From the NCBI GenBank assembly GCA_029880585.1, contig JAOUOC010000003.1:1-43758 (forward strand): DNA of 43,758 nucleotides. The letters are read 5' to 3'. This document shows, in pieces, positions 10,468 to 21,376 of the stretch. Both the position numbers and the translations under genes were made by a program. The notes beneath the pieces were generated by a model. It had not been told where the DNA came from and did no database searches. It saw only the letters and a program-made list of their open reading frames with translations. The first letter of the stretch is position 1; every line of letters begins with the position of its first letter. This stretch comes from Gammaproteobacteria bacterium (lineage in GTDB: Bacteria; Pseudomonadota; Gammaproteobacteria; Enterobacterales; Kangiellaceae).

Positions 10468-11976
10468 ATGTCCAGCGAACTGGAACTGAAACTCTCGGCA
10501 ACATCGAATAAACTTGAAAAAATAAAGGGCTTGTCTTTTCCTGGTGCTGAAACGCAATCAGACTGGGAAACGGACGAGTTGATTAATACTTACTACGATA
10601 CTTCAAATTTTAAGCTCTTTGATGCCAATATTGGTATGCGGATCCGTCAGAGTTCAAAAGGTTTTATTCAAACTGTTAAGGCTTCAGGAAAATCCATTGG
10701 TGGTTTGCATGAGCGTAATGAAGATGAATGCCTGCTCGAAGAGAACAAGCTTAATCCTGAACTCATCACCGAACCCTACCTGCAAATTCTGGTTGAAGAA
10801 GCTGAAGAAGAAGATGGTGGTTTTATTCCATGCTTTACCACCAATTTCGAACGCAGTACCTGCCTGTTAACTTTTTCCGATGATACTCAAATTGAAGTTG
10901 CTCTGGATATTGGAACAATTGAAGCTGGTGAGCAATCTTTACCCATCTGTGAAGTAGAACTGGAATTAAAACAGGGCAGTCCTGAGTACATTTTTGCTAT
11001 TGGACGATACCTTATCAAGGAACTCGATTTAACGCTTTGCAATGCCAGTAAGGCCAGACGCGGATATAGTCTCTGTGAAAACATTGCCCATAGCTACCGA
11101 CGTATGCATGTCGTGGAATTGAGTCAGGGTATTGAATCGGAAAAAGCCTTTGAACAAATTGCCTTTACAGGGCTTAGACACTGGCAATATCACGAGCTGT
11201 TTTTAAATCAGGAGCAGGCGCATTCTGCAATTTTGGAAATGTATCGTGCTTTGATTTATTTACATCACATGTATATTGTTTTTGGTGGATTAATTCCCCG
11301 ACAGGCTACTGATGATTTGCGTAATAACTGGGGCTGGCTGGCTGAAGCCATGAGACCTATTGTAGATGCCGCCAAACACAAGAGATATCTGGTTCATTAT
11401 TTAAAACAAAAAGCTGACTGGGATCTGGTTGATACCCAAAGAGAAAAAATTCAGTCAGAAACTGAAGAGGCCATCGAAGCTTTTAAAGAACTATTAGCAA
11501 CTCAAAGATACAATTTAATGATGCTTAATATGTCTCAATGGCTTTATTTTAAAGAATGGCGAAATTATATTCCTGAAAAACAACAAGAACAGCTAAAAAC
11601 CCCCATCATTGAATTTGCAAAAAAACAGCTCGAACATATTCTTAAAGATCTTAAACGTGAATTTTCAGATACCAGCACGCTTCAACCTCAGGATTATTTT
11701 CAATTAATTGCGAAAATAAGAAGAGCGCTGGACACCGGACTTTATTTTGGCGGTTTATTTGAAACTCAAAAAAGACAATCCTATCGTAAACAATGGTTGC
11801 ACTTGCTGGATGAAATACGCGATCTGCAGGTTAATCAGTACATCTACGGTCTACAACTGGAAAATCATGAAGAAGACGAATCATTGCAATGGCTGGAAAA
11901 CCGGAACAATCCAATACTTGAAGCTATTGGTGAAACAACCAAAGGGATTTTCAAATCAACACCCTATTGGAGTTGA
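10468..11976 (+). CDS. CYTH and CHAD domain-containing protein (inorganic triphosphatase YgiF-like)
   Basis: 502 aa. N-terminal ELELKL (ExExK) CYTH signature and VCGSVR/MRIRQSSKGFIQTVK; a C-terminal helical region consistent with CHAD. Confidence 0.88.
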   Translation: MSSELELKLSATSNKLEKIKGLSFPGAETQSDWETDELINTYYDTSNFKLFDANIGMRIRQSSKGFIQTVKASGKSIGGLHERNEDECLLEENKLNPELITEPYLQILVEEAEEEDGGFIPCFTTNFERSTCLLTFSDDTQIEVALDIGTIEAGEQSLPICEVELELKQGSPEYIFAIGRYLIKELDLTLCNASKARRGYSLCENIAHSYRRMHVVELSQGIESEKAFEQIAFTGLRHWQYHELFLNQEQAHSAILEMYRALIYLHHMYIVFGGLIPRQATDDLRNNWGWLAEAMRPIVDAAKHKRYLVHYLKQKADWDLVDTQREKIQSETEEAIEAFKELLATQRYNLMMLNMSQWLYFKEWRNYIPEKQQEQLKTPIIEFAKKQLEHILKDLKREFSDTSTLQPQDYFQLIAKIRRALDTGLYFGGLFETQKRQSYRKQWLHLLDEIRDLQVNQYIYGLQLENHEEDESLQWLENRNNPILEAIGETTKGIFKSTPYWS

Positions 11977-11987
11977 TTGTTTCTATT

Positions 11988-12554
11988 ATGCCAAAGTTGC
12001 AAACCACCTCTCGCCTGTTTTTTGCAATTGACTTACCTGCATCGGTTAAAACTCGTCTGATGGATATTCAACATTCCATTTCCATTGATGAAGCCAGACT
12101 GGTTCAACCTGAAAACTTTCACATCACGCTGAGCTTTCTGGGCAAAGTGTATCAAGATCAAATGGATCAAATTCTCACCCATTTTACCGACTTAGAACTT
12201 GCTCCTTTTGAAGTCAAAACTGATCAATTGATTTTTTGGCCAGGCAGCAAGATTTTGGCTATCGGCATTGATGGCCAACAACAGCAATTACTTGCCTGTA
12301 AAAAACAAATTGAATATCAATTAAGTCAGTTGAACATATTTCAATATGATAAAAAGGATTTTGTGCCACATATCACCTTGTTTAGACAAGTCACACAAAT
12401 TGACAAATTACCCGAACTATCAACAATGAATATTACAGTTGATAGAATCAGCTTGATGGAATCTCGGCCTCATATTAGCAATCAGCAATATCAAACAGTA
12501 GAATCCTGGCGATTAATTAACAAAAGTGTAAAGCAGCAGTTATTGGGGAGATAA
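11988..12554 (+). CDS. thpR: RNA 2',3'-cyclic phosphodiesterase
   Basis: Two HxTx motifs (NFHITLSFLG and FVPHITLFRQ) typical of the 2H phosphoesterase LigT/ThpR. The ORF track starts at a TTG at 11967; the ATG at 11988 is a more likely start. Confidence 0.88.
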   Translation: MPKLQTTSRLFFAIDLPASVKTRLMDIQHSISIDEARLVQPENFHITLSFLGKVYQDQMDQILTHFTDLELAPFEVKTDQLIFWPGSKILAIGIDGQQQQLLACKKQIEYQLSQLNIFQYDKKDFVPHITLFRQVTQIDKLPELSTMNITVDRISLMESRPHISNQQYQTVESWRLINKSVKQQLLGR

Positions 12555-12557
12555 TAA

Positions 12558-12943
12558 ATGGAAAAATTACTCGATACCCTTATTCAATTGGAAAATATTT
12601 AATCAACCCTAAAGTTAGGTCTTCTTATGAAGAATTAGATAAATATCTGTCTGATGATTTCATCGAAATAGCCAGTACCGGTGTTCAGTTTGATAAAGCT
12701 CATGCATTGTCACGAATTCCGCATGAAGTTTCACCTGATTTTTGGCAACAAGATTTTAGTCTTAATAAATTTAAGAATACTCTGGCACAACTCGTTTACA
12801 AAGCCGCAATCAAGCATCCCGATAGCGAAGAAATAAAATACTCTCGCAGAAGTTCAATCTGGCGGTTTAACGGAGATGTCTGGCAAATGATATTTCATCA
12901 GGGCACTCTATGCGAGCCTTTTGAAATTCACTCACCATCATAA
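12558..12943 (+). pseudogene. DUF4440/NTF2-like gene interrupted by a -1 nt frameshift
   Basis: ATG at 12558 gives MEKLLDTLIQLENI-stop. The next frame continues as LINPKVRSSYEELDKYLSDDFIEIASTGVQFDKAHALSRIPHEV... to 12943. One extra T in ATATTTAATC (12596-12603) would restore a continuous ~128 aa protein. Confidence 0.65.
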
Positions 12944-13494
12944 TATCGGGATTGATGCTCGATATCATATCGAGACTGCACAAAACCACTGGGGTATGAT
13001 TGAGAGCGAGTGAGTTTTAACTTGATATCATGGGAAAACTCGGCAAAAAGCGGAAGCCCCTTATTAATCAAAATAGGAATTTGAGTGATGATCAACTCAT
13101 CCATGACCCCGGCGCGAATAAAAGATTGAATGGTTTTTCCGCCATCAATGTAAATATGCTTGTATCCCCGACTTTGTAGATCAACTACCAACTCCTCAAC
13201 CTTACCGGAAAACAAAGAAATCTTGTCTTCAAAGGCAGAGGGAATCTGTTGCATTTTTTTCGACAGTACAATGACTCGCTTGTCGACATATGGCCACTGT
13301 GCAAAAGAAGCAACTTTTTCAAAAGTATTACGCCCCATTACAATGCAATCCATTGCCCGTAAAAACTTCTGATAACCATAATCTTCTGTGGATTCTTTAT
13401 CAGCACTGGCTTCGAGCCAATCCAGCTTACCATTTTCCCGAGCCAAAAAGCCATCCAGACTAACAGCGCAAAAAGCGATAAATTTGGTATTCAT
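12928..13494 (-). CDS. Dihydrofolate reductase / RibD C-terminal-like family protein
   Basis: 188 aa. FIAFCAVSLDGFLARENGKLDWL, AMDCIVMGRNTFEKV, HIYIDGGKTIQSFI. Confidence 0.88.
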   Translation of the reverse strand: MNTKFIAFCAVSLDGFLARENGKLDWLEASADKESTEDYGYQKFLRAMDCIVMGRNTFEKVASFAQWPYVDKRVIVLSKKMQQIPSAFEDKISLFSGKVEELVVDLQSRGYKHIYIDGGKTIQSFIRAGVMDELIITQIPILINKGLPLFAEFSHDIKLKLTRSQSYPSGFVQSRYDIEHQSRYYDGE

Positions 13495-13514
13495 AAATTA
13501 AAACAACTTCCCTT

Positions 13515-15476
13515 TTACTTTTCTGCTGGCGTTTGTTTTATCTTGTTAAAGAACCAGCTTGCCAAAAGCACAAAGCCAATTAAGCCAGCCAACATGGCCA
13601 TCCACTCACTACCAGCCCATCCGGTACCAATACCCGAAGGTTTTGTTCCCTGAATGTAGGCCGTAGCCGCTATTGCAACGCCAAGTAGGCCTTCACCGCC
13701 AACAAAACCACTTCCGAGTAAAACACCGGTTTCACGGCGATTCTCAAGCTGTTTTTTATCAGCTGTTTTTCTTTCAAAATAATGTCGAATTAAACCACCG
13801 ATAAATATTGGTGTCATGGTTGAAACAGGTAAGTAAACGCCAACTGCAAAAGGCAAAGAAGGGATTTTAAACAATTCACAGACGACAGCTATAGCCACCC
13901 CTACACCCACTAATTCCCAAGGGAGATTTTGCTCAAGAACACCATCAATCACCAGTTTCATTAATGTTGCTTGAGGAGCAGGCAACTCTTTTGAACCAAA
14001 ACCATAGGTATCCGCCAATAATAGTACAGCCATACAAACAAAAGTTGCTGAAGTTAAAACGCCAATCAATTCTACAATTTGTTGTCTTTTAGGTGTCGCT
14101 CCAAGAAGATAACCTGTTTTCAGATCCTGTGAAGTATCGCCAGCAATAGAAGCTGCTATGGCAACCACACAACCAACAATCAAGGTTGCGGCCTTGCCAG
14201 TATCATCTGTCCAACCCATTAGCAAAAAGATTGAAGCCGTTGCCAACAATGCAGCAATTGTCATACCGCTGGTTGGATTGGATGTTACACCAACCAGACC
14301 GACTATTCTTGAGGCCACAGTCACAAAAAAGAAAGCAAAAACTGCAACACAGATAGCGGCAATAATACGAGTCTCCAGACTTCCAATTTGCCCAAAAGTT
14401 TGTGGTACAAAGGCCAGAACCAGTACCACTATAACAACACCAATGCCGACAACCTTAAGCGGCAAATCCAGACGAGTTCTTTCTGTGCTGGCATTGCTAT
14501 TTCCAATATGCTTTGCTGTCATTTTGAAACTTTCTATCATCATTGGAATGGTTCTTATCAAGGTGATAATGCCCGCAGCTGCCACTGCACCTGCACCAAT
14601 GTAACGCACATAACGCGTCCATATTTCGCTGGCCGACATATCCTTGATCAATTTAACTGTTTCAGGATACAAGGGAGCTGTCATACTGTCTCCCCAATAG
14701 GCAATAGCAGGAATGATAATCAAGGCTGACAATAGACCGCCGCCAACCATAATAGCCGCAATTCTTGGTCCCAAAATGTAACCCACACCAAACAGTGCTG
14801 CGGACAGATCCAGTCCGATATTAGCTTTTTTGATAAATGGTACATTAAATGAAATGTGGGCAGGAATTATCTTGACCCATGCGGTTAAAGTTTTGAATAA
14901 CGCCGCCACGCCCATACCATAGAAAATATATTTAGCCTTGTTACCACCCTCTTCATTGGCTACCAGCACTTCAGCGCAAGCAGTGCCTTCAGGATAGGGC
15001 AAATTACCATGCTCTTTTTCAATCAGGAATTGACGAAGCGGGATCATAAACAAGACACCGAGCAAACCACCACACATCGCCAACAGGGTCATTTGTAATA
15101 AGTCAGGTGCCATGCCCCACAAAAAAAGCGCAGGCAAGGTGAAGATCACGCCGCTGGCAACTGAACTGGATGCCGAACCGGTGGTCTGAGCAATGTTGGT
15201 TTCCAGAATTGAGCTTTTAATACCGGTTTTTGCCAGAATACGAAATACCGCAACAGCCATAACTGCAACAGGAATTGAAGTACTGATTGTCAAACCAACT
15301 TTAAGCCCCAAATAAGCATTGGCGGAGCCAAAAATGACACCAAACAAAACGCCAAGACCAATCGCCTTGAAAGTAAACTCCGTTAAACTTTGTTTACTGG
15401 AAACGTAAGGTTGATAGGTTTCACCATTTTCCAAAGCTCTGTATGCCTTGGGATCTAATCCTTTTTTCTGACTCAA
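13515..15476 (-). CDS. OPT family oligopeptide transporter
   Basis: 653 aa, many TMs. QPYVSSKQSLTEFTFKAIGLGVLFGVIFGSANAYLGLKVGLTISTSIPVAVM and GDTSQDLKTGYLLGATPKRQQ are OPT family hallmarks. Confidence 0.93.
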   Translation of the reverse strand: MSQKKGLDPKAYRALENGETYQPYVSSKQSLTEFTFKAIGLGVLFGVIFGSANAYLGLKVGLTISTSIPVAVMAVAVFRILAKTGIKSSILETNIAQTTGSASSSVASGVIFTLPALFLWGMAPDLLQMTLLAMCGGLLGVLFMIPLRQFLIEKEHGNLPYPEGTACAEVLVANEEGGNKAKYIFYGMGVAALFKTLTAWVKIIPAHISFNVPFIKKANIGLDLSAALFGVGYILGPRIAAIMVGGGLLSALIIIPAIAYWGDSMTAPLYPETVKLIKDMSASEIWTRYVRYIGAGAVAAAGIITLIRTIPMMIESFKMTAKHIGNSNASTERTRLDLPLKVVGIGVVIVVLVLAFVPQTFGQIGSLETRIIAAICVAVFAFFFVTVASRIVGLVGVTSNPTSGMTIAALLATASIFLLMGWTDDTGKAATLIVGCVVAIAASIAGDTSQDLKTGYLLGATPKRQQIVELIGVLTSATFVCMAVLLLADTYGFGSKELPAPQATLMKLVIDGVLEQNLPWELVGVGVAIAVVCELFKIPSLPFAVGVYLPVSTMTPIFIGGLIRHYFERKTADKKQLENRRETGVLLGSGFVGGEGLLGVAIAATAYIQGTKPSGIGTGWAGSEWMAMLAGLIGFVLLASWFFNKIKQTPAEK

Positions 15477-15674
15477 GAGAAACTCCTGCTATGCTTTGAT
15501 TTTTTAGTGTGTATTATTAAATACAGTCATCGCGCCGTTGTCAACTCAGTGTGAAGATTTACATCAATTTAACTGATTGGCTAGACAAGCCTTTTTTTAA
15601 CACCTTATAATCTTCGTTTGCTAATGCAAAGCAAACAAGAGCAAAGAAAACAAACAATCCCTTTGAGTAAACTT

Positions 15675-16349
15675 ATGAATAAAAGCTGGACCGACATTCT
15701 GGGCAAGGAAAAACAGCAGGATTATTTTAAGCAAACTTTGCAATATGTTGCTGAAAGACGCTCAAAAGGAATTGTTGTCTATCCGCCTCATGATGAGGTA
15801 TTCAGTGCTTTTAAAATAACACCCTTTGATCAGGTAAAGGTCGTGATATTGGGACAAGATCCCTACCATGGACCTAATCAGGCGCATGGTTTGTGCTTTT
15901 CTGTTAAACCTGGCATACAACCGCCACCATCCCTTGTGAATATGTACAAAGAACTGGCTAATGATATAGAAGGCTTTAAAATTCCTGATCATGGCTATCT
16001 CATTTCCTGGGCGCAGCAAGGTGTTCTGCTACTCAATACCGTATTAACCGTAGAACAGGGGCAGGCTCACTCTCATAAACATTTAGGCTGGGAGGCATTC
16101 ACCGATAGAGTGATACAGGGCTTGAGTGATGAAAATCAGGATATTGTGTTTTTACTCTGGGGAAGTCATGCGCAAAAAAAAGGTGCCAGCATTGACACTA
16201 AAAAGCATATTGTATTGAAAGCGCCACACCCTTCACCGCTATCGGCTCATCGTGGTTTTTTGGGTTGCAAACATTTTTCCCTGACCAATCAAAAATTAAA
16301 GGAAAGAGGAAAAGTCCCCATCAATTGGCATTTACCTCAAAGTGTTTAA
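15675..16349 (+). CDS. ung: Uracil-DNA glycosylase
   Basis: [22 protein letters not shown] active-site motif and [18 protein letters not shown]. The ORF track start is 15618; [10 protein letters not shown] at 15675 matches the usual N-terminus. Confidence 0.96.
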   Translation: MNKSWTDILGKEKQQDYFKQTLQYVAERRSKGIVVYPPHDEVFSAFKITPFDQVKVVILGQDPYHGPNQAHGLCFSVKPGIQPPPSLVNMYKELANDIEGFKIPDHGYLISWAQQGVLLLNTVLTVEQGQAHSHKHLGWEAFTDRVIQGLSDENQDIVFLLWGSHAQKKGASIDTKKHIVLKAPHPSPLSAHRGFLGCKHFSLTNQKLKERGKVPINWHLPQSV

Positions 16350-17262
16350 CCGATTGTTTAGGCACAGTATTGAGCTGCCAGTTTTGTAGTGCAGTTTTCA
16401 AAATTTCTTTTGGCGATATATGGTAATAACCTTCTTCGACTTTTTGTCCTAAATGTGCCAGCGCCTTGCAAAGATAATAACTGGCCTTATGGCTTTCTAT
16501 TGCTGGCGAGAATTTTGATTTACTTAACTTGTTACCATCTGCATCAACAACCAAAGGTAAATGATAATAACGAGGCGGCTGATGATTAAGAAGATGATAA
16601 AGGAAGTTCTGCCGTGGTGTTGAATCAAGAAGATCAGCGCCTCTTACCACATGATTAACGCCCTGGTCTATATCATCAATTACGACAGCCAGTTGATAAG
16701 CATGTAAGCCGTCTCGCCGTTTAACAATAAAATCTTCCAGATCAGCTGGCTGAGAAAAACAACAGGCACCTTTTATTTCATCATTAAAACTGGAAAAAGC
16801 ATCATTAAATTTAATGCGCATAGCTGCCAAAGGGTCTCTTATCTGACGATTTAAACAGAACTGATCGTATACACCCTGATTTCGCTGCTGAATTTGTTTT
16901 CGGCTACACTTACAATAATAAATTAACTTCTGTTGGTACAAGCTATCTATTGCCTGTTGATATGCAAGGTTTCGTTGACTTTGATACAGAATTTCTCCAT
17001 CCCATTCAAAACCAAAATTTTCCAGGGTTTGAATAATTTGTTTGGCTGCACCCTCCACCTCTCTCGGAGGATCTATATCTTCTATTCTGAGCAACCACTT
17101 TCCGTTGTTTTGTTTGGCAATAAGATAACTTCCCAAAGCGGCGATCAGTGAACCAAAATGCAGTTGCCCCGATGGTGATGGCGCAAACCGACCAATCCAG
17201 TTATTTTCACGCTTATTTTCTTTTGTAGTTGATATGAGAGAACTATCCATCATGTTAAACAT
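16321..17262 (-). CDS. gluQRS: Glutamyl-Q tRNA(Asp) synthetase
   Basis: 313 aa. [24 protein letters not shown] (HIGH-like), [25 protein letters not shown] (KMSKS-like). Located next to dksA, as in many gammaproteobacteria. Confidence 0.94.
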   Translation of the reverse strand: MFNMMDSSLISTTKENKRENNWIGRFAPSPSGQLHFGSLIAALGSYLIAKQNNGKWLLRIEDIDPPREVEGAAKQIIQTLENFGFEWDGEILYQSQRNLAYQQAIDSLYQQKLIYYCKCSRKQIQQRNQGVYDQFCLNRQIRDPLAAMRIKFNDAFSSFNDEIKGACCFSQPADLEDFIVKRRDGLHAYQLAVVIDDIDQGVNHVVRGADLLDSTPRQNFLYHLLNHQPPRYYHLPLVVDADGNKLSKSKFSPAIESHKASYYLCKALAHLGQKVEEGYYHISPKEILKTALQNWQLNTVPKQSVKHFEVNAN

Positions 17263-17302
17263 TCTTTTTCAACAAATTTTGAAAAATCATAGCAAGCCTT
17301 GC

Positions 17303-17335
17303 CATAAAATAAAACAGGCGCTCAATGGCGCCTGT
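17303..17335 (-). terminator. Rho-independent terminator downstream of dksA
   Basis: Minus-strand ACAGGCGC-CATTGA-GCGCCTGT perfect 8-bp stem followed by TTTTATTTTA. Confidence 0.85.
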
Positions 17336-17374
17336 CTACTCAGTGACTTTCCGATAAATGAGAAAGGTATCAGC

Positions 17375-17824
17375 CTATCGATTAATATGTCTCTCTTTTA
17401 TTTCATCCAGCGTTTTGCAATCAATGCACAATGTTGCAGTTGGTCTGGCTTCCAATCTGCGAATACCAATTTCGATACCGCAAGATTCACAATAACCATA
17501 TTCTTCATCATCAATAGAGTTGATCGATTTGGTGATTTTTTTGAGTAACTTTCTCTCTCTGTCACGCGCTCTCAACTCAAGGCTAAATTCTTCTTCCTGA
17601 CTTGCTCTATCAACAGGATCAGGAAAATTGGCAGCCTCATCTTTCATATGAGAAACCGTTCTGTCCACCTCTTCCATAAGCTGGATTTTCCATGCATCCA
17701 GAATTGAACGAAAATGCTTGAGTTGATCAGCATTCATGTACTCTTCGCCACGCTTTTCCTTGTAGGGCGCTATTCCCAGAGAGCCTAAAGTGGTCGCTGT
17801 ATTTGCCGATTTGTTATTTGGCAT
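17375..17824 (-). CDS. dksA: RNA polymerase-binding transcription factor DksA
   Basis: 149 aa. DPVDRASQEEEFSLELRARDRERKLLKKI and four-Cys zinc finger CESCGIEIGIRRLEARPTATLCIDC. Confidence 0.97.
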   Translation of the reverse strand: MPNNKSANTATTLGSLGIAPYKEKRGEEYMNADQLKHFRSILDAWKIQLMEEVDRTVSHMKDEAANFPDPVDRASQEEEFSLELRARDRERKLLKKITKSINSIDDEEYGYCESCGIEIGIRRLEARPTATLCIDCKTLDEIKERHINR

Positions 17825-17990
17825 CTGCTTCTCCGCAATTTAACTAATTGAAATCAAAGGAGTTTGTTTTTAAATCCTGATTCAAAAATCAAACAAAAAT
17901 CAATTAAAGTCCGTGTTGACTTTTATTTTAGGCGCGGATATATATCACATACCTAAAACAAGAACAATAATAAATTTATTTTTTTGTTTA

Positions 17991-18458
17991 CTACAGGCTG
18001 GTTGTCAATCCGGATTTTATCAAAACAGGCAGCAGATTTTGCCTGATTTTTTCAACTTTCTCAGCTTGATAACCAACCATTGGCAACTTGCCCCATATTG
18101 GCGCGGGCCAACAAGGATCGTTTTTATATCTCACCACATGATGTACATGCAGTTGCGGCACGAGATTTCCTATCGCCGCGATATTCAGTTTATCACCTTT
18201 AAAAAAATCAATAATGATCTTAGACAATATATCAGACTCTTGCCACAAGAGTTGCTGTTGATTTTGAGATAATTGATAAACTTCACTAATATCTGCTACT
18301 TCAGGCACCAGCGCAAACCAGGGAAATTGACTGTCATTCAGCAATAACAATCGTGACAACTCAAAAGATCCGAGCGTAATGCTATCTTTCTCAAGTTGTG
18401 GGTGTAAACTAAATTTCATGATGTTATTTTCCATCTCGTTAAACTGAATTACTGGCAT
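17991..18458 (-). CDS. HIT domain-containing protein
   Basis: 155 aa. NLVPQLHVHHVVRYKNDPCWPAPIWGK, HIT family histidine motif. Confidence 0.85.
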   Translation of the reverse strand: MPVIQFNEMENNIMKFSLHPQLEKDSITLGSFELSRLLLLNDSQFPWFALVPEVADISEVYQLSQNQQQLLWQESDILSKIIIDFFKGDKLNIAAIGNLVPQLHVHHVVRYKNDPCWPAPIWGKLPMVGYQAEKVEKIRQNLLPVLIKSGLTTSL

Positions 18459-20668
18459 ACTTCATAATCATCAGGGATCCGGTTTTCCCAAAAAGGTAAT
18501 TGCTTTTCATCCTTACAGGAACCAAATCCTGAAAAAAAACCTCTTTTCTCGCTTGCCCAAACCAAACCATCTGGCAGTGTCAAATCCACAGAGGGCTCAT
18601 CCAGTTGACCAATCAAATCTCTCCACACATATAGCGCACCTGTTGCACCAGTGAGGTTCATCGCCTGATTATCGTCTCTGCCTAACCAAACTACAGCTAC
18701 TTTTGAACCTCCAAATCCGGCAAACCAGCTATCTCGCAAATCGTTGGTTGTTCCTGTTTTTCCGGCATAAAGTTTACGACTATAATATTTGCCAACCGAT
18801 TGACCAGTTCCTTCCTTAACCACCCGAGTGAGCAGATACTTCACCATAAAAGCTGCCTGAGGCTCCAATTGATGACTGGCATGACGTGGATAGCGTTGTA
18901 GCACGTTACCTTGATGATCCTGAACCGCGAGGATACCACTTGCATCAACATGTACACCACCATTGGCCAGCGTTTGATAGAGTCTTAAAACTTCCAGTGG
19001 TGACATTTCTATCGAACCCAATGCAACAGAAGGATAAGCAGGAATATCTCTTGTAAACCCTGCATCAAGCACTGTCTCAACCACATTATCAACTCCCACT
19101 GACATTGCCAGTCTTGCTGTTGCAAGATTATAGGAATTGATGAGTCCGGTTTGCAGTTCAATAGTGCCGTGAGTTTCCTTATCATAATTTTTAGGCGTCC
19201 ATAAACTGCCATCACTTCCTTTTAATGAAAAAGCTTCATCCTGAATTTTACTGGTCAGATCATAGCCACGCCCTTCCTCCAGCGCAGTAAGATACACAAA
19301 AGGTTTTATCACTGATCCGGTTTGTCTGTAGGCATCAATAGCTCTGTTAAAGCCTGCATAATTTGGATTTCGATCACTTACCATAGCCAAAATATCACCA
19401 GTCAAAACGTCAGCAACAATATTGGCTCCCTGTAGATGCCCTTTCTGTTTTGTGTAGATCTTTTCCAGTTGATTAATGCGACTGGACATCGCCTTTTCCG
19501 CCTTGGCCTGAACAATCGGATCAAGACTGGTAAATAACCAGAGTCCTTCACTATAAAGCTCTGAAAGACTGTACTCCTGAGTCAATTGGCGTTTCACATA
19601 TCCCATAAATGCTGGCACTTTACTGCTGCGGTATTTAGGCTTGGCGACTACCTGTAAACTCCTGGAAGCGGCACTGTCATATTCTTCCTGACTAATTAAT
19701 TGAGCTCCAAGCAATTGTGATAACACCAGATCTCGTCTTTTTTTCGCTCTATCAGGATTTTTTCTTGGATTATAAAAAGAAGGTCCATTTACCAACGCCA
19801 CTAACAGGGCTGTTTGTGAAAGATTCAGATTCTCCAGAGGCTTATCAAAATAAAATTCACTGGCTCTGGCGAATCCATGAATGGCGGTACTGCCATCCTG
19901 CCCAAGATAAACCTCATTAATGTAGGCCTGTAATATTATATCCTTGTCGTAATGCACTTCTGTGAGCACAGCCATAATGGCTTCACGCAGTTTTCGCCAA
20001 ATTGTTCGCTCATTACTTAAAAAGTGATTTTTCATTAACTGCTGCGTCAAGGTGCTACCGCCTTGCGCCAGCTCACCCTGAGTAATATTACTCCATGCCG
20101 CTCGAGCAATACCTTTAAATGAAATACCTGAATGTTGGTAAAAAGCCTTATCCTCAGTATTTAAAAGCGCAGTCACAAAATGCTCGGGTAGCTGCTTCAA
20201 TGTCACCAGCCTCCTGTCTTCAGGGTTGGCTGCATCTATACTGCCCAGAGAAAGCGGATCAAGTCGCAAAAAATTAACACTTTTTTGATTGGAAAAATCT
20301 TTTAATTTTACAATCTTTCCCTGAGAGATAGTGACCTCCAATACTTGCTCAGGCTGAAAACCATCCCAAAATTTAAATCCGCGAGTATAGATCACCATTG
20401 TGTTGTCATATTGCTCATATTGACCTGGACTCACCGCCTTGATTACCGGACGATAGCCTAACAAGTCCAGTTCATACTTCAGATCTTTAAGCGCCAGATC
20501 TTTTCCTAAAGAAAAGGAGAGAGGTCGAGCAAAAACCTTGGCGGGAATTTGCCAGGCTTGCTGATTAAACTCATCTCGTACCAGAGAATCAAGATAGATA
20601 GTTAAAATCACCAGGAATAAAAAGATAACCAGTGATAATTTGGCAATAAAGGCTTTAAATTTTTTCAT
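18449..20668 (-). CDS. mrcB: Penicillin-binding protein 1B
   Basis: 739 aa. Single N-terminal TM; transglycosylase motifs NTEDKAFYQHSGI and GGSTLTQQLMKNHF; transpeptidase TGSVIKPF (SxxK) and KTGTTND. Confidence 0.94.
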   Translation of the reverse strand: MKKFKAFIAKLSLVIFLFLVILTIYLDSLVRDEFNQQAWQIPAKVFARPLSFSLGKDLALKDLKYELDLLGYRPVIKAVSPGQYEQYDNTMVIYTRGFKFWDGFQPEQVLEVTISQGKIVKLKDFSNQKSVNFLRLDPLSLGSIDAANPEDRRLVTLKQLPEHFVTALLNTEDKAFYQHSGISFKGIARAAWSNITQGELAQGGSTLTQQLMKNHFLSNERTIWRKLREAIMAVLTEVHYDKDIILQAYINEVYLGQDGSTAIHGFARASEFYFDKPLENLNLSQTALLVALVNGPSFYNPRKNPDRAKKRRDLVLSQLLGAQLISQEEYDSAASRSLQVVAKPKYRSSKVPAFMGYVKRQLTQEYSLSELYSEGLWLFTSLDPIVQAKAEKAMSSRINQLEKIYTKQKGHLQGANIVADVLTGDILAMVSDRNPNYAGFNRAIDAYRQTGSVIKPFVYLTALEEGRGYDLTSKIQDEAFSLKGSDGSLWTPKNYDKETHGTIELQTGLINSYNLATARLAMSVGVDNVVETVLDAGFTRDIPAYPSVALGSIEMSPLEVLRLYQTLANGGVHVDASGILAVQDHQGNVLQRYPRHASHQLEPQAAFMVKYLLTRVVKEGTGQSVGKYYSRKLYAGKTGTTNDLRDSWFAGFGGSKVAVVWLGRDDNQAMNLTGATGALYVWRDLIGQLDEPSVDLTLPDGLVWASEKRGFFSGFGSCKDEKQLPFWENRIPDDYEVCQ

Positions 20669-20689
20669 CTTTTGACTTGCACTAACGCT

Positions 20690-21373
20690 CTAATTAAACG
20701 GAATTTTTATCTGATGCCCATAGAACTCTACCACCATAAATTCCTTTTTTATTTGTCGCAGAACCAGATTGGGTGCTATTAGCTGGTTTTCCTCGTATAG
20801 ACTACCATCAAGAATCACAAAACTGTCTTTTGGATTTTCTGACAACACATAGGAGTTAATCTGAAGATCAGGAAATATCTTCTTGAGGTCTTCAGGTAAT
20901 TGACCCAATGTAATAAGCGCTGCAGGGTTTACCGGCTTTGTTGGTATAGAGACATCATTTTTTTTCAATTCAGGGATTTTCGCCGTTGTTGCTTCGCGTT
21001 TAACCGGTTTATAAATTTCTTTATTGTTTTCAATCGTTGCAACAGATGGTTCTGTCAGCGCTGCTTCAGCAAAAGCGTTATCCTGACCATTTTGAGGGTT
21101 ATTCGATGTCTCTACTACGATATTTGGAGAATTCGACGTTTGATTTTGCTTCGTCTGAAGTGTTGTTTGTTTTGGTAAATAGGCATAACCAAAAACCACG
21201 ATCAAAAGTACCAATATAACAAGCAGCAAACTTGTTTTTTTCCAAAAATTCAGTTTATGTTGTAATAGTTCAATTGCGGCTCCATTATCATCAAAATGCG
21301 ATTCATTGAGTAAATTGCCTGCATCGTCTGAGGCGGCGTTTTGTTGTTTTAAATAATCAAATAAAATTGACAA
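20690..21373 (-). CDS. gspB: General secretion pathway protein B (GspB/ExeB-like)
   Basis: 227 aa. MSILFDYLKQQ... TM, linker, C-terminal ...PDLQINSYVLSENPKDSFVILDGSLYEENQLIAPNLVLRQIKKEFMVVEFYGHQIKIPF typical of GspB. Confidence 0.85.
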   Translation of the reverse strand: MSILFDYLKQQNAASDDAGNLLNESHFDDNGAAIELLQHKLNFWKKTSLLLVILVLLIVVFGYAYLPKQTTLQTKQNQTSNSPNIVVETSNNPQNGQDNAFAEAALTEPSVATIENNKEIYKPVKREATTAKIPELKKNDVSIPTKPVNPAALITLGQLPEDLKKIFPDLQINSYVLSENPKDSFVILDGSLYEENQLIAPNLVLRQIKKEFMVVEFYGHQIKIPFN

Positions 21374-21376
21374 AAT

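Noticed and set aside
14158-14604. 148-aa plus-strand ORF antisense to the OPT transporter gene
   Set aside because: Lies entirely inside a convincing OPT gene; Thr/Pro/Ala-biased composition typical of a shadow ORF; no recognisable domain.
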